A stretch of 64,000 nucleotides of DNA from Guadua angustifolia (taxonomy: Eukaryota; Streptophyta; Magnoliopsida; Poales; Poaceae), in NCBI GenBank assembly GCA_036346375.1, contig CM070508.1:40382862-40446861 (forward strand), read 5' to 3'. Below the pieces are notes generated by a model, which saw only the letters and a program-made list of their open reading frames with translations, was not told where the DNA came from and ran no database searches. This document shows positions 12,845 to 23,149 of the stretch, piece after piece (the first letter of the stretch is position 1; every line of letters begins with the position of its first letter). The position numbers and the translations under genes were made by a program.

Positions 12845-13935
12845 GGGCCTGCTTCGGAGTCCGGTATTTAGCCCAAAATCAGTGTAAATTATAAGCCCGA
12901 AAATTTTTCAAGGCTAGCTTTAAAAATTATGCTTGGATGGGCCCAAAATAAAAAAACTTCACACCCGGTTTGGGCCAACATAGGCAGAAAAGTTCTCTCG
13001 GCAGAGGAGGCGACGTTTTCTTTCCGACAGATGCATCACGAGTGCTTGCTTCGCGTGACTGGCGGCGAGTCACCTCATCGACTCGAGAGAACCCTAGAAG
13101 ACGACGGCGGTGATCTCGACGGCATCGACGGTGATTGTTGCTGGAACTTTCATCGGCGACGACGGCGAGCATGACAATAAGATCCCCTACGTCATCCCTC
13201 TTTGATTTTGATCCAATCAGCAGCTATCTTACCTCACCTCTCTCCAATTACCAAGTTCATCTCGAGAGCGACGGTGACGGCGGTCCGACATTGAGAGCGG
13301 CAACGACGGCGGCGCAACCCAACATCTTGCCGCTTCTCTTTGACAACAGCTTCTCTTCTCTTCGATTCAGATCTAGATTGCTTTCTTTGAGTAGCTGAAG
13401 GTGAGCCTGGTCCTGATGGGTTTTCTTTTCTGTTATATCAGAAATTTCTGAGTTGATTACCTTTTCTGACAATGAGCATGCTGTGATTTCAGAGTTTGTT
13501 AACCAAGCCTGGCATTTATTTTTTTAAAATTTTCTCCAATAAGATTCATTGATGAACCTGTGAATTTAACTCCGGCATGTGTGTTCGCTTGTAGCTGTTA
13601 TTTCTTTCCCTCATGTTTTTATGTGAATCTGCACTCTTTATATGTTCTGAAAATTTTCTATCTTGTCTGCAGTACTACAAGCTATACCTGGACATCCTGG
13701 ATATCCCTTTGTTTCACTGTTTCTGCAAAGTAGGTAAATCATGGAATTACTTTGATACATGAATTTTCTTGTTCAGACTACAGTGTGAACAGTTCAGTTC
13801 CCTATTCATGTCCTATGTATGGCTACTCTCGCCGTCTTGTTCATGCTATATACTATTTTGGAAGTTTGTTGGTTGTTTGTAGGCCACTTTAATGGTCCCA
13901 AAAGGGACAAGCAATTCTTGCTAATGATATGATTA
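12845..13935 (+). other. 5' part of the Harbinger element, no assigned gene
   Basis: After the terminal repeat there is a GC-rich, CGACGG-rich stretch (about 13000-13400) that looks like a leader exon. An exon/intron-like boundary occurs at 13396-13402 (GCTGAAGGTGAGCC). It is followed by AT-rich intron-like sequence up to the Helitron. Frames of 81-87 codons here have no recognisable domain. It may be the 5' leader of the transposase gene. Confidence 0.4.
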
Positions 13936-15380
13936 TCTCTACTAATATAAATTTGCAGTTAGTGGCAGCGGTCCGTTCTTCCTAACCCTCCCTCCCTCTG
14001 CATCATATCTCCAATAATGGCAAGTCATTATAGCTAATTATTTTTTTTTCTGATTTACAGCCAGCCATATCTCTCTAAATATGGCTGATTATTATAGCAA
14101 AATCCACGACATCGCGGTAATTAATAACCGCCAATCATTCCTTTTGTACTCTATATATGTTGTACAGTTTTCACAGAATCAATCAAGAGAATTCATTCGA
14201 GATCTCCCATGTCGTGCCGCCGCGGCGAATGAACTCAACGAACTGATCAAATAGGTGACGGACCGACGTACATGGCCATGAGGCGCAGGAGGCCGAGTGC
14301 CACGGTTAGTAGTAACTGTGGCCAGAAGGACAGCCAGAGCGCGACGCCCACCGGATACCATGACCCCAGCGCCGGCCAGTTGAATGTGAACAAAGCGTAC
14401 GACGCTTCAGTACGGTTGCCTAGCGACACCGGTGGGACGTCGTCGGCGGTGAGAGAGTCATTGGCATACCTCTTAGAGATAAACGGGTTGATCCAGCTGA
14501 ACGTCGCGAGAGAGAGGAACGACGCGACGGTGCACGGCGTGGCGGGCTCCTCAGCGCTAGTGTTTTCTGGTTCACCTTCATGGACTCCGGCGTCATAGCC
14601 GGTGAAGCCAGTGATGGCTACACTAGAGGCATGGAGACGAGTAGGCTGGCAAAGGCGAGAGGGTTATCTGGAAAGAGTAGCGAACCATCGGCGCTGCGGA
14701 CCACTGCCGAAGCGGAGAAGAGCGCGGCGCCAAGGGCTGTGGCGATCCAGAAGACGCGGAGGTGCAAAGGCTGGGTGGCAGCAGTGGCCCCTTTCTCTGA
14801 GGCAATTGACTACGCGGCAATGGCGTGCGCGACGAAGTGGGCAGCGAGGAAGGCGGACTCCACAACGTGCCATGGCGTGCTCGGCAGGAGGAAGAACGCG
14901 AGCGTGAGGAGGACGGCGGACACCGTGGCAAAGACGACGGACGCTCCGAGCACGACCGCGTAGCGGCCAGTGGTCCGAAATGGCAGTGGCTTCGACAGCA
15001 GCGCCTCGTGCTCGGGGGAAGCCCCCGTGTCGCCCCTGCGAAGGTGGTGGTTGACGAGGACGAGGGAGGCGACAAGAAAGACGAGGTCAACGGTGCCGAG
15101 GAGCGCGCACCGCGGGCATGGCGAGAGGAAGAGGAACGTGAGCTGGTAATATAAATTGCAAAAAGGGATAAAAATGATTGATTGATTTTTGTGATTGGTA
15201 ATATATATTGCTTCATACAATATATTTGGTTTTAATTCATATCGGAGAAGAAACCATAAAAACTTTTGTAATCAGAAGAAATAGATGTTTGATCTTGTAG
15301 CATAATTTTCTTTTATTGCTTGACCTTTATGTTTCGTTACCAATTTTATTTTTCGTAGCAACGCATGGGCATTGATCTAG
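13936..15380 (+). mobile_element. Non-autonomous Helitron (1,445 bp) carrying an ABCC gene fragment
   Basis: The 5' end reads TCTCTACTAATATAAATT directly after an A, and the 3' end reads GCAACGCATGGGCATTGAT then CTAG directly before a T. These are the well-known plant Helitron termini and the A/T insertion context, with no target duplication. No Rep/helicase gene is present, so movement would depend on an autonomous partner. The usual 3' hairpin before CTAG is only partly preserved. The cargo is a minus-strand fragment of a multidrug-resistance-type ABC transporter. Confidence 0.87.
14190..15130 (-). pseudogene. ABC transporter C-family (MRP) amino-terminal fragment captured by the Helitron
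   Basis: Reading 15130 down to 14190, three frames together give the first membrane region (TMD0) and linker of a plant ABCC transporter. The frames contain LLGTVDLVFLVASLVLVNHH, PLPFRTTGRYAVVLGASVVF and FLAAHFVAHAIAA. After an in-frame TAG at about 14809-14811 comes LHLRVFWIATALGAALFSAS. After a frameshift near 14625 come FSWINPFISKRYANDSL and PVGVALWLSFWPQLLLTVAL. After another shift near 14255 comes LFDQFVEFIRRGGTTWEIS. Known ABCC proteins are tonoplast or plasma-membrane glutathione-conjugate pumps. This copy lacks both nucleotide-binding domains and has at least one stop and two frameshifts, so it cannot transport. The intact donor gene must lie elsewhere. Confidence 0.8.
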
Positions 15381-16528
15381 TTTTGGTTATGTTAAAGATC
15401 TATTAGCTTGTGAAAGTTTTGTGAATTAAAACTCATGGCAAAGTTGTGTCAAGAAATTGTTGGTCGATGCAAAGACCATGAGTTTTTCTATATTGGGCTG
15501 CCTAATCCACAATGAGTTATTCAGTAAGCTGCCAAAACTAACCGCACATATCTGTTGTTTAATGGTGTTTTTACATCTGATCTTTACAAAACTTGGGATA
15601 AAAAGCTTCATGAGTCAAGAATATTTGCTGTTTAGAAATGAATGTTGTCATTTAAAATTAGGAAAGTCCTGTCTACTGTTTTAACTAAATATTTTGGCTC
15701 ATTATTGATGTGAATGTCATTTTCTCTGGTACACTTTGTTGGCTTATTGTTTTGTAGTTTGTTTCAGAAGTCTGAACCCTTCTTTTTAATTATTTGCAGG
15801 TTTTATAAGGGTGTTGTTGACTCATTTGATACTGCTTTCAAAAGACACAAGGTATATCTTCTGCACGATGTATTTTCTCCCTACCATGGCTTTTTGGCTT
15901 GCATGAAGAACTAGGCTGATTGAAAATTAATTTGTTCAATTTTTGTTTTCTCTTGTTCACTCTGATATCATAAGTTCTTCACAACTGGCTCAACGTCAGC
16001 ATTGTTTGAATGCTCAGTGTAAAAAATCATGTCATCAGCTTAAAAAAAACATAAGGATAGTTATTTTCTGCATAAAACATAAGGATAGTTATTTTCTGCA
16101 TATCCCTATGAGTAACAACATTCAGACTGGTACTTGAGTTTTCTGCAACTTACAAACACGGCTCTTCACAAATTTAATTAAATCACTGAAATGCTTCATG
16201 AGCAATTCGTCCTGTTAGAATGTTAATTGTCACATTTATAGGCACATTTAATTAAATCACCAGAAACGCCCTAGTATTGTCACATTTATAGGCACCATCT
16301 TCTCATCTGTACCATTCTGTAGACTAGTAGAGCTGCATGTTAGTTGATAACTCCACTAAAAAGCAAATCAAATTTTACATAACTCGCTATTTGTTTATTG
16401 ATTGACAATTTTTCATTTCTAAAATTTAAGGTTCTTGAGTGCTAGTTGATACGAAAGACCTTACTCTTACTGACTCGGAGGAAGAGGAAGATGACGATAT
16501 GATGCTACTTATTTTGCCTGCATTTATT
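15381..16528 (+). other. Harbinger intron/leader region upstream of transposase
   Basis: AT-rich, intron-like sequence. It contains two short local duplications: CATAAGGATAGTTATTTTC twice at about 16051-16098, and ATTGTCACATTTATAGGCAC twice at about 16227-16295. An acidic DSEEEEDDDM-coding stretch at about 16468-16500 may belong to an upstream transposase exon. Apart from the exon-like stretch at 15800 nothing else is assignable. Confidence 0.4.
15800..15851 (+). pseudogene. Exon-like fragment similar to the Tudor-like part of PDS5 cohesion proteins
   Basis: A 52-bp stretch is bounded by a good acceptor (TTATTTGCAG) and donor (CACAAG then GTATAT). It encodes FYKGVVDSFDTAFKRHK. Plant PDS5-like sister-chromatid cohesion proteins contain a very similar FYxGVVxSxDxxxKxH segment at the start of their Tudor-like domain. 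I see only this exon clearly; the stretch near 15450-15480 might be a decayed preceding exon. It would be a captured host exon inside the Harbinger element. Short length limits confidence. Confidence 0.45.
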
Positions 16529-17718
16529 CAGCTTCTACCGTAACTAAAACTCTATGTCATACATCAAAGCTTACTGGAGCAGAATATATTGCTGAACTTC
16601 TTGAAGGTCATGCATGCCGATGTTACAAAAATTTTCGAATGGAACCCCACATTTTCCAAACACTCTCAGACTATCTTAGATCAAAAAATCTTTTGCATAA
16701 TACAAGAGGTGTTCCCGTGGAAGAGCAATTAGGCATTTTCATGTATATGCTTGCACGGAATGCCAGTTTTCGAGCATTGATTGATAGATTTCAGCATAGT
16801 CCTGAGACTATACATAGGCATCTTGGGGCATGTTTTAAGGTGATCACTTCATTGACCTATGAATTTATCAAGCCTCCATCCACTTAGACTCATTGGAAAA
16901 TATCATCAACTCCACAATTTTGGCCTTACTTTGAGGTACATGTAATCCATGTCAATATAATTTATGAATTTTTACCCTCTCATCTTAGTCCTCAATTAGT
17001 AATAAGGTCTTATTTCTTGCAGCACTGTATAGGGGCAATAGATGGTACTCATATCCCTATCACAATGACGGATAGTGAGGCTGCTCCATATCGAAATAGA
17101 AAAGGAACTCTTTCTCAAAATGTGATGCTTGCTTGTGACTTTGATTTGAATTTTGTTTATGTTTCTACTAGTTGGGAAGGGTCCACGTCAGATGCAGGGG
17201 TGTTACATTCTGCCATTAAATCTGGATTTTGAGTACCTAGGGGCAAGTACTATCTGGTTGATAGGGGCTATGCAAACATACCATTTTTTCTTGCTCCTTA
17301 TCGAGGAGTCCGATACCATATTAAGGAACAAGGATAGGGCAATTGCCGACCAAGGGACTATAAGGAGTTGTTCAATCTTCGCCATGCCTGCCTACGCAAC
17401 CATATAGAGCGTGCTATTGGCATCCTAAAGATGCGATTTCCTGTCTTAAAAGTTGCAACATTTTACCCAATAGAAACTCAAGTGAAAATTCCAACAGTAA
17501 CAGCTACGTTGCATAATATAATCCAGAGCCATAAAGGTGATGAAAAATGGTTAAGTGATCAAACAATGAACATTTCTTCAAATAAATACATAGATGATGT
17601 TGTACCATTGAACAATGAAAGGAACCTAGGTAATGCTTTGAGAGATGAGATTGCAAAGAAGATGTGGGCAGGTTATGAAAGAAGTAGGAGGAGGAGAGTA
17701 CAAAGGAGATCTCATTAG
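16529..17718 (+). pseudogene. PIF/Harbinger DDE transposase (broken)
   Basis: Two exons, roughly 16529-16935 and 17023-17718, are joined by an intron with GTACAT...CTTGCAG borders. The first gives SKLTGAEYIAELLEGHA and a helix-turn-helix-like VPVEEQLGIFMYMLARNASF region. The second gives the catalytic core: HCIGAIDGTHIPI (first Asp), YYLVDRGYANIPFFLAPYRG (second Asp) and RNHIERAIGILKMRFPVLK (Glu). The protein would cut and paste the element, together with the Myb-like partner. Three in-frame stops break it: TAG at 16885-16887, TGA at 17230-17232 and TAG at 17335-17337. The true upstream start is not evident; the Met at 16639 lies inside the conserved region. It lies just upstream of, and parallel to, the partner gene. 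Confidence 0.88.
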
Positions 17719-18111
17719 AAATTATGATAAATCTTTGTTTTTTACTTTATTTTCTTTTATACTCGTTGTAATGAAACAAAACAATTTTGTGAGTTGTATG
17801 AAATTCTTCGATGTCATACTTTATGTTGCTTGTCTAATTATTAATTGTCACAATGTACTTATGTCATAAATCAAAAACTATAGTTTTATTTGTCATTTAT
17901 TCATACTATTTACGGTTCCTTGTTGTTTATGGTTTATCTAAGGCTTTATGGCAAATAGAGTAAGGTGGATGTCAAAGTATGAAAAAGGATTGATTGATGT
18001 ACTCCTTGAGTTCAATGTTTCTCACTATCGTGGTCAAAATGGATGGACTTCAGAAGGTTGGAACAGGATTGTGAAGGATTTCAACAAACTCTTTCCAAAA
18101 GCAAGACTTTC

Positions 18112-19768
18112 TGAAGGATCGAGATGGCGAACAGAGGGGGGGTGAATGGTCGCGAACAAATTTTTCCCCAAAATACTCCAAATCAAACCTCGACAAGATC
18201 GCTCAAAGGAAATCGTGAAAAACCCGAAAAACCTAGACAACTATGTGTACCCCTAACTTGCATGGATAAGTACCATAAAATATGTGGGGTTTTTTGAGTC
18301 ACAATTCTGGTTGTCTAGTATACAAAAATGAGAAGGAATCAATTCAACCCTTGCTTTTAGAAAGGAGATCAATTCAATCTACAAAAGTCACTTTCAGAAA
18401 AGCAAAAGCAGAATCTCCAAAAGCAGTCCTCATTTTGAACAGGTGGTTGGTGGGTTTCTGCAGCTCAAGAAATTTTGAGAATTTTTCTCACTATGAGAAG
18501 AAGAGTCATGAAGAACTCCACCAAATTTCAACTCGAAAAACCTTACATAAAAAACATGAAAAATCTAAGAACACAGATAGTCAGGAACATCAAGCAGAAA
18601 GTTTGGGGCTCGGTTTTCACCTCATGGCTCCCAAACGGTGCAACCAGTAGACTCCAAAATTTTTCTATATATGTATATGAGAGTCCTGCACCTTCTCCAA
18701 TAAGAATCACTCAAAAAGGATTTTTTTATATTTTTTCTAAAAATCAAACACTAACTGCTGCGCGAAGAACAAGTTCTGGACAGAGTTGCAACTTGCAAGA
18801 AAAGATGATCTCTACTCAATCCAAGAGTGCAAAAGAGATGTAAAATCAAATGAACACACTCAAAACATCCAAGATCAGCATTTAGAAGGAGGGGAGGCAA
18901 ATCCAAATTGCAAGAAAGTAAATTACACGTAAAGTAAATGCGTAAAGTAAATGCTGAATTTAAATTATGAAAGTAAAGACATAATGTAAATGCGAATTTA
19001 AATTCACAATAATGTAAAGAAATTTTTGTATTTCTGGTGGAAGGTTTACAAAGCCTCACTTCATGTGGGCAAAGCTCAAAGGAGCAACTCAAACCTTCAA
19101 GGGGAGGAGGCTACCCCTCCACCCCTATTTATACTACTCTTGGGCCACCTACCACCCTCGGATGAGTCCCTCAACCCTAGGGCACTCATCTAAGGGTTAG
19201 GATTTGCCCACTCACACAGCCATGCAAGGGCTAACCCAAAACCCACACACATACTGGGTTTTCTTGCATAGTTCTCAAAGCATACTACCTAGACCCGATA
19301 ACCTATCAACTAGACCGCAATCCAACGGCCCTCATTGATCCACGCAGCATCTAGCTAGCATCATCTCCTTTCCTTGTCTTCTTGGCTTGCCTGGACTCTG
19401 TCTCCGATCATCTTCCGGCGATCTCCCGATCGTCTGGACCTCCGACGCTCCTCGCCTAGTCCCGGTCATCCTCCGCCTCACCATGACCTAGCACCGATGT
19501 CCTGCAACAATCAAAGACAAGGAAAACCTTTCACATAACAATGCCCACAAAGATATTCAATGATTATCCCAAATCATTAATCAATCATAATTTCGCTCAA
19601 CAGTCCGATGCTACCGCCCCAAGCGGGTAGCCCTAGGAAAAGCAGCCAAGACTCAAATTGCTTTAAATTGAAATCCAATTCAAATCAAACTCAATTTCAA
19701 ATCAAACCAAGCTCAACTCTTGTCAATTACTCATCACACACAAGGATAGACCTCCACATGGTCTTTCA
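18112..19768 (+). mobile_element. Solo LTR (1,657 bp), TGAAGGATC...GGTCTTTCA family
   Basis: The sequence begins TGAAGGATCGAG and ends CATGGTCTTTCA, obeying TG...CA with a short inverted terminal match. It is flanked by identical 5-bp repeats CTTTC (18107-18111 and 19769-19773). No internal region or second LTR is present, so it is best read as the product of LTR-LTR recombination. The stretch AACAGAGGGGGGTGAATGG near the start is abundant in grass genomes. A TATA-like TATTTATACTACTC lies near 19126-19140. It has no coding content. A near-full copy lies at 37913-39566 in inverse orientation. Confidence 0.85.
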
Positions 19769-20069
19769 CTTTCTAAAGCTCAAATTCCAGATAAAGAAGC
19801 TCAATTGAAGAAAGACTACAAAGCAATTAGATCCATTCGCAATCGTAGTGGTGTCTCATGGAATCAAAATGCATCCATGATTAACACCACATCTGAAAAA
19901 TGGGATGAGATAATTGAAGTAAGCTTCTTGTTTTTTTAATTGTGAATTTTCTTTGTGTCCAATTAGAATTGTTCTATTTATACTTGAATTGTTCAATCAT
20001 ATTGTAGGAGGACTCTAGGCTAAGAAGATATGAAAACAAGAGTTTCCCATTGTTTGAGTCATCGGATCT

Positions 20070-21069
20070 TGACGAATACTCGTACCAGGGGTACCCCACA
20101 GCAAAGTATACATCTATTTCAAGATCGTCTCCTCTCGATCGCCTGACGCGGGCAAAGAAGATCGCAGTGATGCAGAGTGCCGGAGAGGGGGTTACCAAAG
20201 TCTCCGTCCCTCACAGATGGGATTATCCCTAAATATTGGCTGGAACACCAGATGATCCGTCTTGGGCCTGGCTCCAGGCCCCTAGGGGCCACAAAGGACC
20301 CTCGGCCTCGCTCGGGCCCCCTAGGGGCGGTCCGACCTGGCCTCGGGCCTGACACCCTGTGCTCGACTCGCCTTGGTCGGGCACCCTGCAGTTCGACCAG
20401 CCATCTGGTCAGGCGCCCGACGAGCCGACCGACAACCTCCGCCACGTTGCGGTCGGCTCGAAGTGGTCGCTGCCCCATGGACACGACGGCCATGTTGGGC
20501 AGTGGCTCCTTCCCAAGACGGCCAAGGGGCCGCTAAGTCAAGCACCGGTTCCTTCGCCTAACAGCACAACAGAAGCAACGCCAAGATCTCGACAGACGAC
20601 AGAGGGCGGTCTGGCGCTTTCCCAACGGAGGCTGTCCATTGTGTCTACTAACCCGCATGGGATAAACAGAACTCACAATCACCAAGACCAAGACAGGACT
20701 CCTGCATAGCATACCCTACCTTTTTCTCTAAATTTCAGAACTGCCCCTCCGCCTATATAAAGGGAGGCAGGGCCCTCAGGGAAGGGCATTTTGATTGGAT
20801 TCCTCCTCATTCATTCACATCCGACCCAGGCGAGTACTCCCGTGCTCCCTCACTCAGACGAGCACTGAGGGCCTGTCCTTAGTCCTCGCTTGTAATCCTT
20901 CGTAGTCCACCACACTCTGAGCAATAAGAACCACCGCCATGAACTGGACGTAGGGACATTCGGCCCGAACCAGTATATATCTTGGGCTCCCTGAGTCAAC
21001 CATCAAGGAGAGGGAACGCGTGGCCCCCTTGACTTACAAATTTACTTGCGGTTATCTTAAACACCGCGG
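20070..21069 (+). repeat. 5' LTR of the 9.3 kb gypsy element
   Basis: It aligns with 28371-29400 along its length, apart from several indels around 20335-20480, where the right copy carries extra GC-rich sequence. The 3' boundary (ACACCGCGG versus ACACCGACA in the partner) is set by alignment. A target copy GATCT sits immediately to the left. Confidence 0.85.
20754..20761 (+). promoter_or_regulatory. LTR TATA box
   Basis: TATATAAA lies in the context CGCC-TATATAAAGGGAGG and is repeated in the other LTR at 29088-29095. It is the likely core promoter of the retroelement, about 310 bp before the LTR end. Confidence 0.65.
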
Positions 21070-21087
21070 TTAGCGCGCCGGTAGGGC
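21070..21087 (+). other. Primer-binding-site-like sequence
   Basis: TTAGCGCGCCGGTAGGGC directly follows the left LTR. Many grass gypsy elements have a TGGCGCGCCAGGTAGGG-like primer region here; the match is imperfect. Confidence 0.4.
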
Positions 21088-21127
21088 CTCAAGCGCCATT
21101 GTCTTTTGTCTCGACTCGACCACCTCC

Positions 21128-22390
21128 TTGATGGCTTTCTTCGCTCACAATGGCGCATTTGCGTCGGGGAGCCGGGTTCGCTTCGGCCCCCTCGACCCCG
21201 TCGCCGCTCCGGCTGGGGAGCTCGTGTTCGTCCCCGCCGCTTCTCAGGTCCAGGCCTCCACTAGGAGCCCGGACTCCATCGCCGACGTCCTCGGCGACCT
21301 CCGGCTCGAGGCCCCTACGCGGACCCCGACGCCGGAACTTCTCAGGCGCTGCACCACCTCCAGCAGCATGCGCAGGCCTGCACTGGCGACAATGTCACCC
21401 CCCGTAGGCTCGCGGCTCGTGGCGACGGTTGGCTATGTGCCAGCCTCTGTCTACGGGTCGTCGGAGGTCACCTCCAGCGACGACCCTAGCTCCGACGCGG
21501 AGCACACCACGGACGTGTTGTACTCTCGCGAGTGCAACATGGCGCCAACTGGCCGAGGGGTCCGACGGTCTTTCGTTCCTCCCCCACGCCAGCCGAAATG
21601 TCGCCGCAGCGGCGACGCCGCTCTGCAGCATCCCCAGGCCTGAAGGTCCGGAGGCAAAGGTCAAGTACCAGAACCTCTGGGGGTTGGTGGAGCGTGCGGC
21701 CGTGCAGTACACGCAAGGCCCCAGCTCCCATCGCTCAGAACCAATAGTGTCGATGAGTACGAGGCACTCGTCAGCGGTCTCCGGGTCGCTGCCGACCTCG
21801 GCGCGCGCCGACTCTACGTACACGGCGACTCCAAGTTTGTCGTCAACCAAGTCATGAAGGCTTCGGAGCCTCGCAATGCCCGCGTGGCAGCATACTGCCG
21901 GGGGCCGGGGACTAATCCCGCCAGGGGTCTTCGTCTCCGACCTCTACAAACCTCCCGTTCGACTGGGCTCGTCAGCCGGACAGTCGATCGACTCTCCAGA
22001 CGCAGCCGCTTCGACCGCCGGCCGGTCGGACGCGGAGCCGTCCCGGTCGGGCCGCGGCGTGCTGGTTGCCGACTTCGACTAGAGAAAGCCCTTCGTCGAC
22101 CGGCTGACTGTTCCCGCCGACCCCACCGAGGCTCGGTGCCTCGCTCAGCGAGCAAAATCCTTCGTCCTGGTCGGTGAAGACCATTCTGCGGTCGGCCAAG
22201 GGCCACCAAACACTGCGGTGCTGCCACGGTCGTCAAGTTAGGGGTCGGTCCTTTAGCATCGACGACCTGGTCCTGCGCCAGGTTCAGTCTAACGTTGGTA
22301 GGAACAAGTTGTCCCCTCCCCGGGAGGGACCCCTCACCGCCGTGGAGGTCCTTCGACCCATCAAACGTGTGGATTATAGAGAAGTTAAGG
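21128..22390 (+). pseudogene. Collapsed gag-pol remnant (gag start, RNase H, integrase tail)
   Basis: A gag-type start at 21128-21131 gives MAFFAHNGAFASGSRVRFGP. At about 21743-21900 another frame reads DEYEALVSGLRVAADLGARR and LYVHGDSKFVVNQVMKAS, the RNase H core of plant gypsy pol. At about 22240-22370 the end of integrase is recognisable as DLVLRQVQSNVGRNKLSPPR followed by EGPLTAVEVLRP. Protease, reverse transcriptase and the integrase catalytic core are absent between these pieces. About 1.3 kb therefore stands in for several kb of gag-pol, consistent with internal deletions. No functional product is expected. Confidence 0.8.
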
Positions 22391-22532
22391 AGACTCTATC
22401 CCTAAATTTCATCTTTATCCACGCGTTTCCATCAAATCCCCCGGGTTCAAAAGTGCTGCGTGCCGACCACATCCCGGTCCTCGCGCGCGACTCGGGGGCT
22501 ACGTGCTCGCACACTTGCTAAAGTCGGCACCC

Positions 22533-22925
22533 CGACCAACCATTGGGTCCCTCGCGAGCGGTAACCCCTCTCGAGCCAAGAGCTACGGCCTACGCCCCAG
22601 TGGCTACGGTTGCGAAGTAGTGCTTTGTGGAAGAAGGAAGTGCCCATGCGGTGCGACCCATAGCTGATCGGGAACACTCCTCTCCCGCACAAAGTGCAGA
22701 TGAACGACTTATACTTAAGTTCCTACACTCACACGGGTCGATGACTCGGTTGGCTATTCGGTTCCCCTAGCGGTAACCCTCTCGACCCAAGTGCTACTGC
22801 CTACGCCCCAGCGGTTACGGTTTTGAAGTAGCGCTTCGCGGTAGAAGGAAGTGCCCGTGCGGTGCGATCCATAGCCGGTCGGGAACACTCCTTTCCCGTT
22901 TCAAGTGCAAGTGAACGTCTCGTTC
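22533..22925 (+). repeat. Two-copy tandem repeat downstream of pol remnant
   Basis: Copies at about 22533-22710 and 22762-22925 share GCGGTAACCC, GCCTACGCCCCAG and GAAGGAAGTGCCC...GTGCGGTGCGA blocks, at roughly 80% identity by eye. They are noncoding and lie between the sense pol remnant and the end of the antisense gene. Confidence 0.65.
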
Positions 22926-23149
22926 CTTAGGTCCCTGTTTTTTCTTTGGGCTTTCCCCAAAGGCGGTAACATACCGACCTATGCTTGTATAACCCCCGCG
23001 GTTTCTAAAAGCTACGGTCATCAAATGTTCATTACCCATGGGAAGTCCGAAAGATAAAGTCGGACCCACGGAATGGCCCGACTGGCCAAAACGCAAAAAC
23101 AAAGTTCATTACACGATAAAGTCCTTTACATTGCTAAAAGGCAATACAT

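Noticed and set aside
12929..13398. 81-87 codon frames at the Harbinger 5' side as genes
   Set aside because: Overlapping frames on both strands over a CGACGG-rich leader, with no conserved motif.
14623..15216. 197-codon minus-strand frame, Ser/Pro/Arg-rich
   Set aside because: It is the wrong frame across the ABCC fragment; the true frame carries the transporter motifs.
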